64,000 nt of DNA. Origin: Isoetes taiwanensis (Eukaryota > Streptophyta > Lycopodiopsida > Isoetales > Isoetaceae). Both the position numbers and the translations under genes were made by a program. The DNA is taken from NCBI GenBank assembly GCA_021234155.1, contig JAJEKV010000402.1, forward strand, positions 126,001 to 190,000, read 5' to 3'. Below the pieces are notes generated by a model, which was given only the letters and a program-made list of their open reading frames with translations, did not search any database and had not been told where the DNA came from. Shown piece after piece: positions 62,509 through 64,000 of this stretch. Position 1 is the stretch's first letter. Each line of letters starts with the position of its first letter.

Positions 62509-63373
62509 TGTAAACCAATAGACCTATGTAGAAATAATAGGCATTTACATGTTGCTAATGCATGTTGTCTTATATGCACATTTTAACCTGACATTTTGCA
62601 TGCTTCTATGGTTTTGGGTTGTATTGGGATGCTTACACAACGTTTCTATTCTATTCTATTCATTAGGCCATGCCTGGAAGAAAAAGTTCAGGGGTCTGTG
62701 CTCAGAAGTTTAGAAAGGAAGTTATAATTGGGCACATGTCTGAAACGAAAGTTCAGGGATCTGCGATCAAAATTGCGACATAAATAACTATAAGCTATGG
62801 TCCAAGTTCAAACAGATGAAACAACAACTTGGAATTCAAAAGAGAACTTAGTTTCAATTCACAAAGTTCCTATAGAGTTCAATTTCAGAGGGGATGTTAG
62901 TGTAAGAGCTTCACTCTAGATCCTATTGCATCATTTTGTCGTGTCTTTTGTTGTTTGATCCTACCAATAATATCAATATGATGGTCTCAGCCATGGTCTA
63001 TTTTAGGGTTTAAAAAATTAAAATGATGTTCTTGCAGCCATCTATCTTTAGGGTTCTAGCTCTGAAGCCATTGTTTCACTTTAGAACTTTTACATAATCA
63101 CTTCAAGATTCATACGTTGATTCCCAAAGATGTTGAAGGAGATGTAAAATTTTCAGGACTCTATTCTCAAGCAATGAAATGACTTTACCTGTAGTAGCTG
63201 GCATTACCTAACTTCGACATTAACTACCTCAGTCAGAAAATTGACCTTAAGAATCCCTTTGAGTAAATAAATGAACTCTCTAAGTCAGCAATATGATAAT
63301 ATGCAGATATTGGAGACTTGAAAATGCAGAATTATGATAGCACTAATCCTACACAAATATAAACCTTACTTGC

Positions 63374-63841
63374 CTGAGTAATAGCAGTCTTTAGTTTTTC
63401 GCGGTGTACCGCGGACCTTTTCACTTGCGGATCTATAGCTTCAAACTGCTTCAAGCTTGTTGTTCTCTATAATAGTTGAAAGCTTTAGCACAGGCTGGAA
63501 CTTCCCAACAGCAAAAAGTAGATGATAATTGTTTTGTATAAACATTTGTATTGACCTGGAAAAACCACATATTCTAGTCTCAATTCATATGGAAATAATA
63601 TGTGCTAGCCTAACATAGATTTTATAGTAACCTGTAGGCATCTAAAAATGTGGATAGGCTCCAACTACTACATGGCTTTTGCCCTCTTGCCAAAACAAAC
63701 TCACATGCTATGCCTTTGCAAATTTGTTTCAAGAGAGCAAAATGACTATACAACACTAAGGCTTAAGTGCGCCAAGGGAGAAAGCACAACCTAGATCAAA
63801 GGAATCGGTGTTATTAGTGTTACCTGTTCTTTGGCACCCAT
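63374..63841 (-). CDS. Possible 5' exons of an unidentified minus-strand gene
   Basis: On minus, ATGGGTGCCAAAGAACAG (63841-63824) is followed by a GTAACA donor. An exon after ACTATTATAG (63466-63374) reads RTTSLKQFEAIDPQVKRSAV then HREKLKTAITQ and ends CAG|GCAAGT, a GC-type donor. Both joins are in phase 0. I do not recognise the family, and no later exon was found. The even phase and splice consensus give some support. Confidence 0.35.
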
Positions 63842-64000
63842 GAGAAAGAATCAAAACATTCGGAACATCTTGTCTCAAGTGATTGTCCCGTTAGAGTTGA
63901 GTGATGCCAATGACATTTTGGAAAATGTAGAAAAACAATGCAATAGAAAGATTCTTGCTTTTTGAGAATAGCTGATCAGCTTAGCATAAGGAAGAAGCTA

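Overview
This is a nuclear window from a land plant. It has spliced genes with GT-AG introns, plant-type enzyme families (a BAHD acyltransferase, a 2-oxoglutarate dioxygenase), plant seipin and RNA-dependent RNA polymerase remnants, and a low-GC landscape dominated by transposons and microsatellites. The abundance of LINEs with very long (CT)n tracts suggests a large-genome, non-flowering vascular plant such as a fern. That is inference only; no sequence here fixes the species. Gene density is very low: one meiotic gene end, two enzyme genes, one or two unidentified spliced genes, and at least two dead genes in 64 kb.

Layout. 1-1.5 kb: the last exons of a SHOC1/ZIP2-like meiotic crossover gene (+). 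3-17 kb: a block of LINE retrotransposons, all on +, called A1-A4 here, with fragments of two other LINE families. Three (CT)n tracts of 100-115 bp sit at LINE borders, and a 550-bp inverted-repeat element is inserted in the reverse transcriptase of A3. 18-22 kb: a 2-oxoglutarate/Fe(II) dioxygenase (-) and a BAHD acyltransferase (+), transcribed divergently from about 1.25 kb that contains a 128-bp Mutator-like MITE with a clear 9-bp target duplication. 23.8-24.0 kb: an inverted-repeat-flanked segment carrying a 94-bp copy of the BAHD active-site exon. 24-45 kb: AT-rich and essentially gene-free, with Helitron-like ends, local duplications, an L1 3' end and a 5'-truncated A-family LINE with a (TTATTG)n tail. 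45-46.3 kb: a probable unidentified spliced gene (-). 46.7-51.6 kb: SINE-like elements, foldback hairpins, a decayed RNA-dependent RNA polymerase and a LINE remnant. 55.4-57 kb: a seipin exon interrupted by a 1.24-kb hAT-like element whose removal restores the reading frame. 57-64 kb: possible unidentified exons, more Helitron-like ends and a strong G-quadruplex motif.

How the parts work together. The dioxygenase and acyltransferase are the only pair that suggests a shared pathway, a head-to-head couple of specialised-metabolism enzymes. Both are broken once by a one-base homopolymer indel. The most interesting structure is in the mobile DNA: one LINE family whose 3' ends carry a small GGCC/GGCC stem-loop followed by microsatellite tails, SINE-like elements that appear to share that 3' end, and the co-occurrence of LINE termini with long (CT)n tracts.
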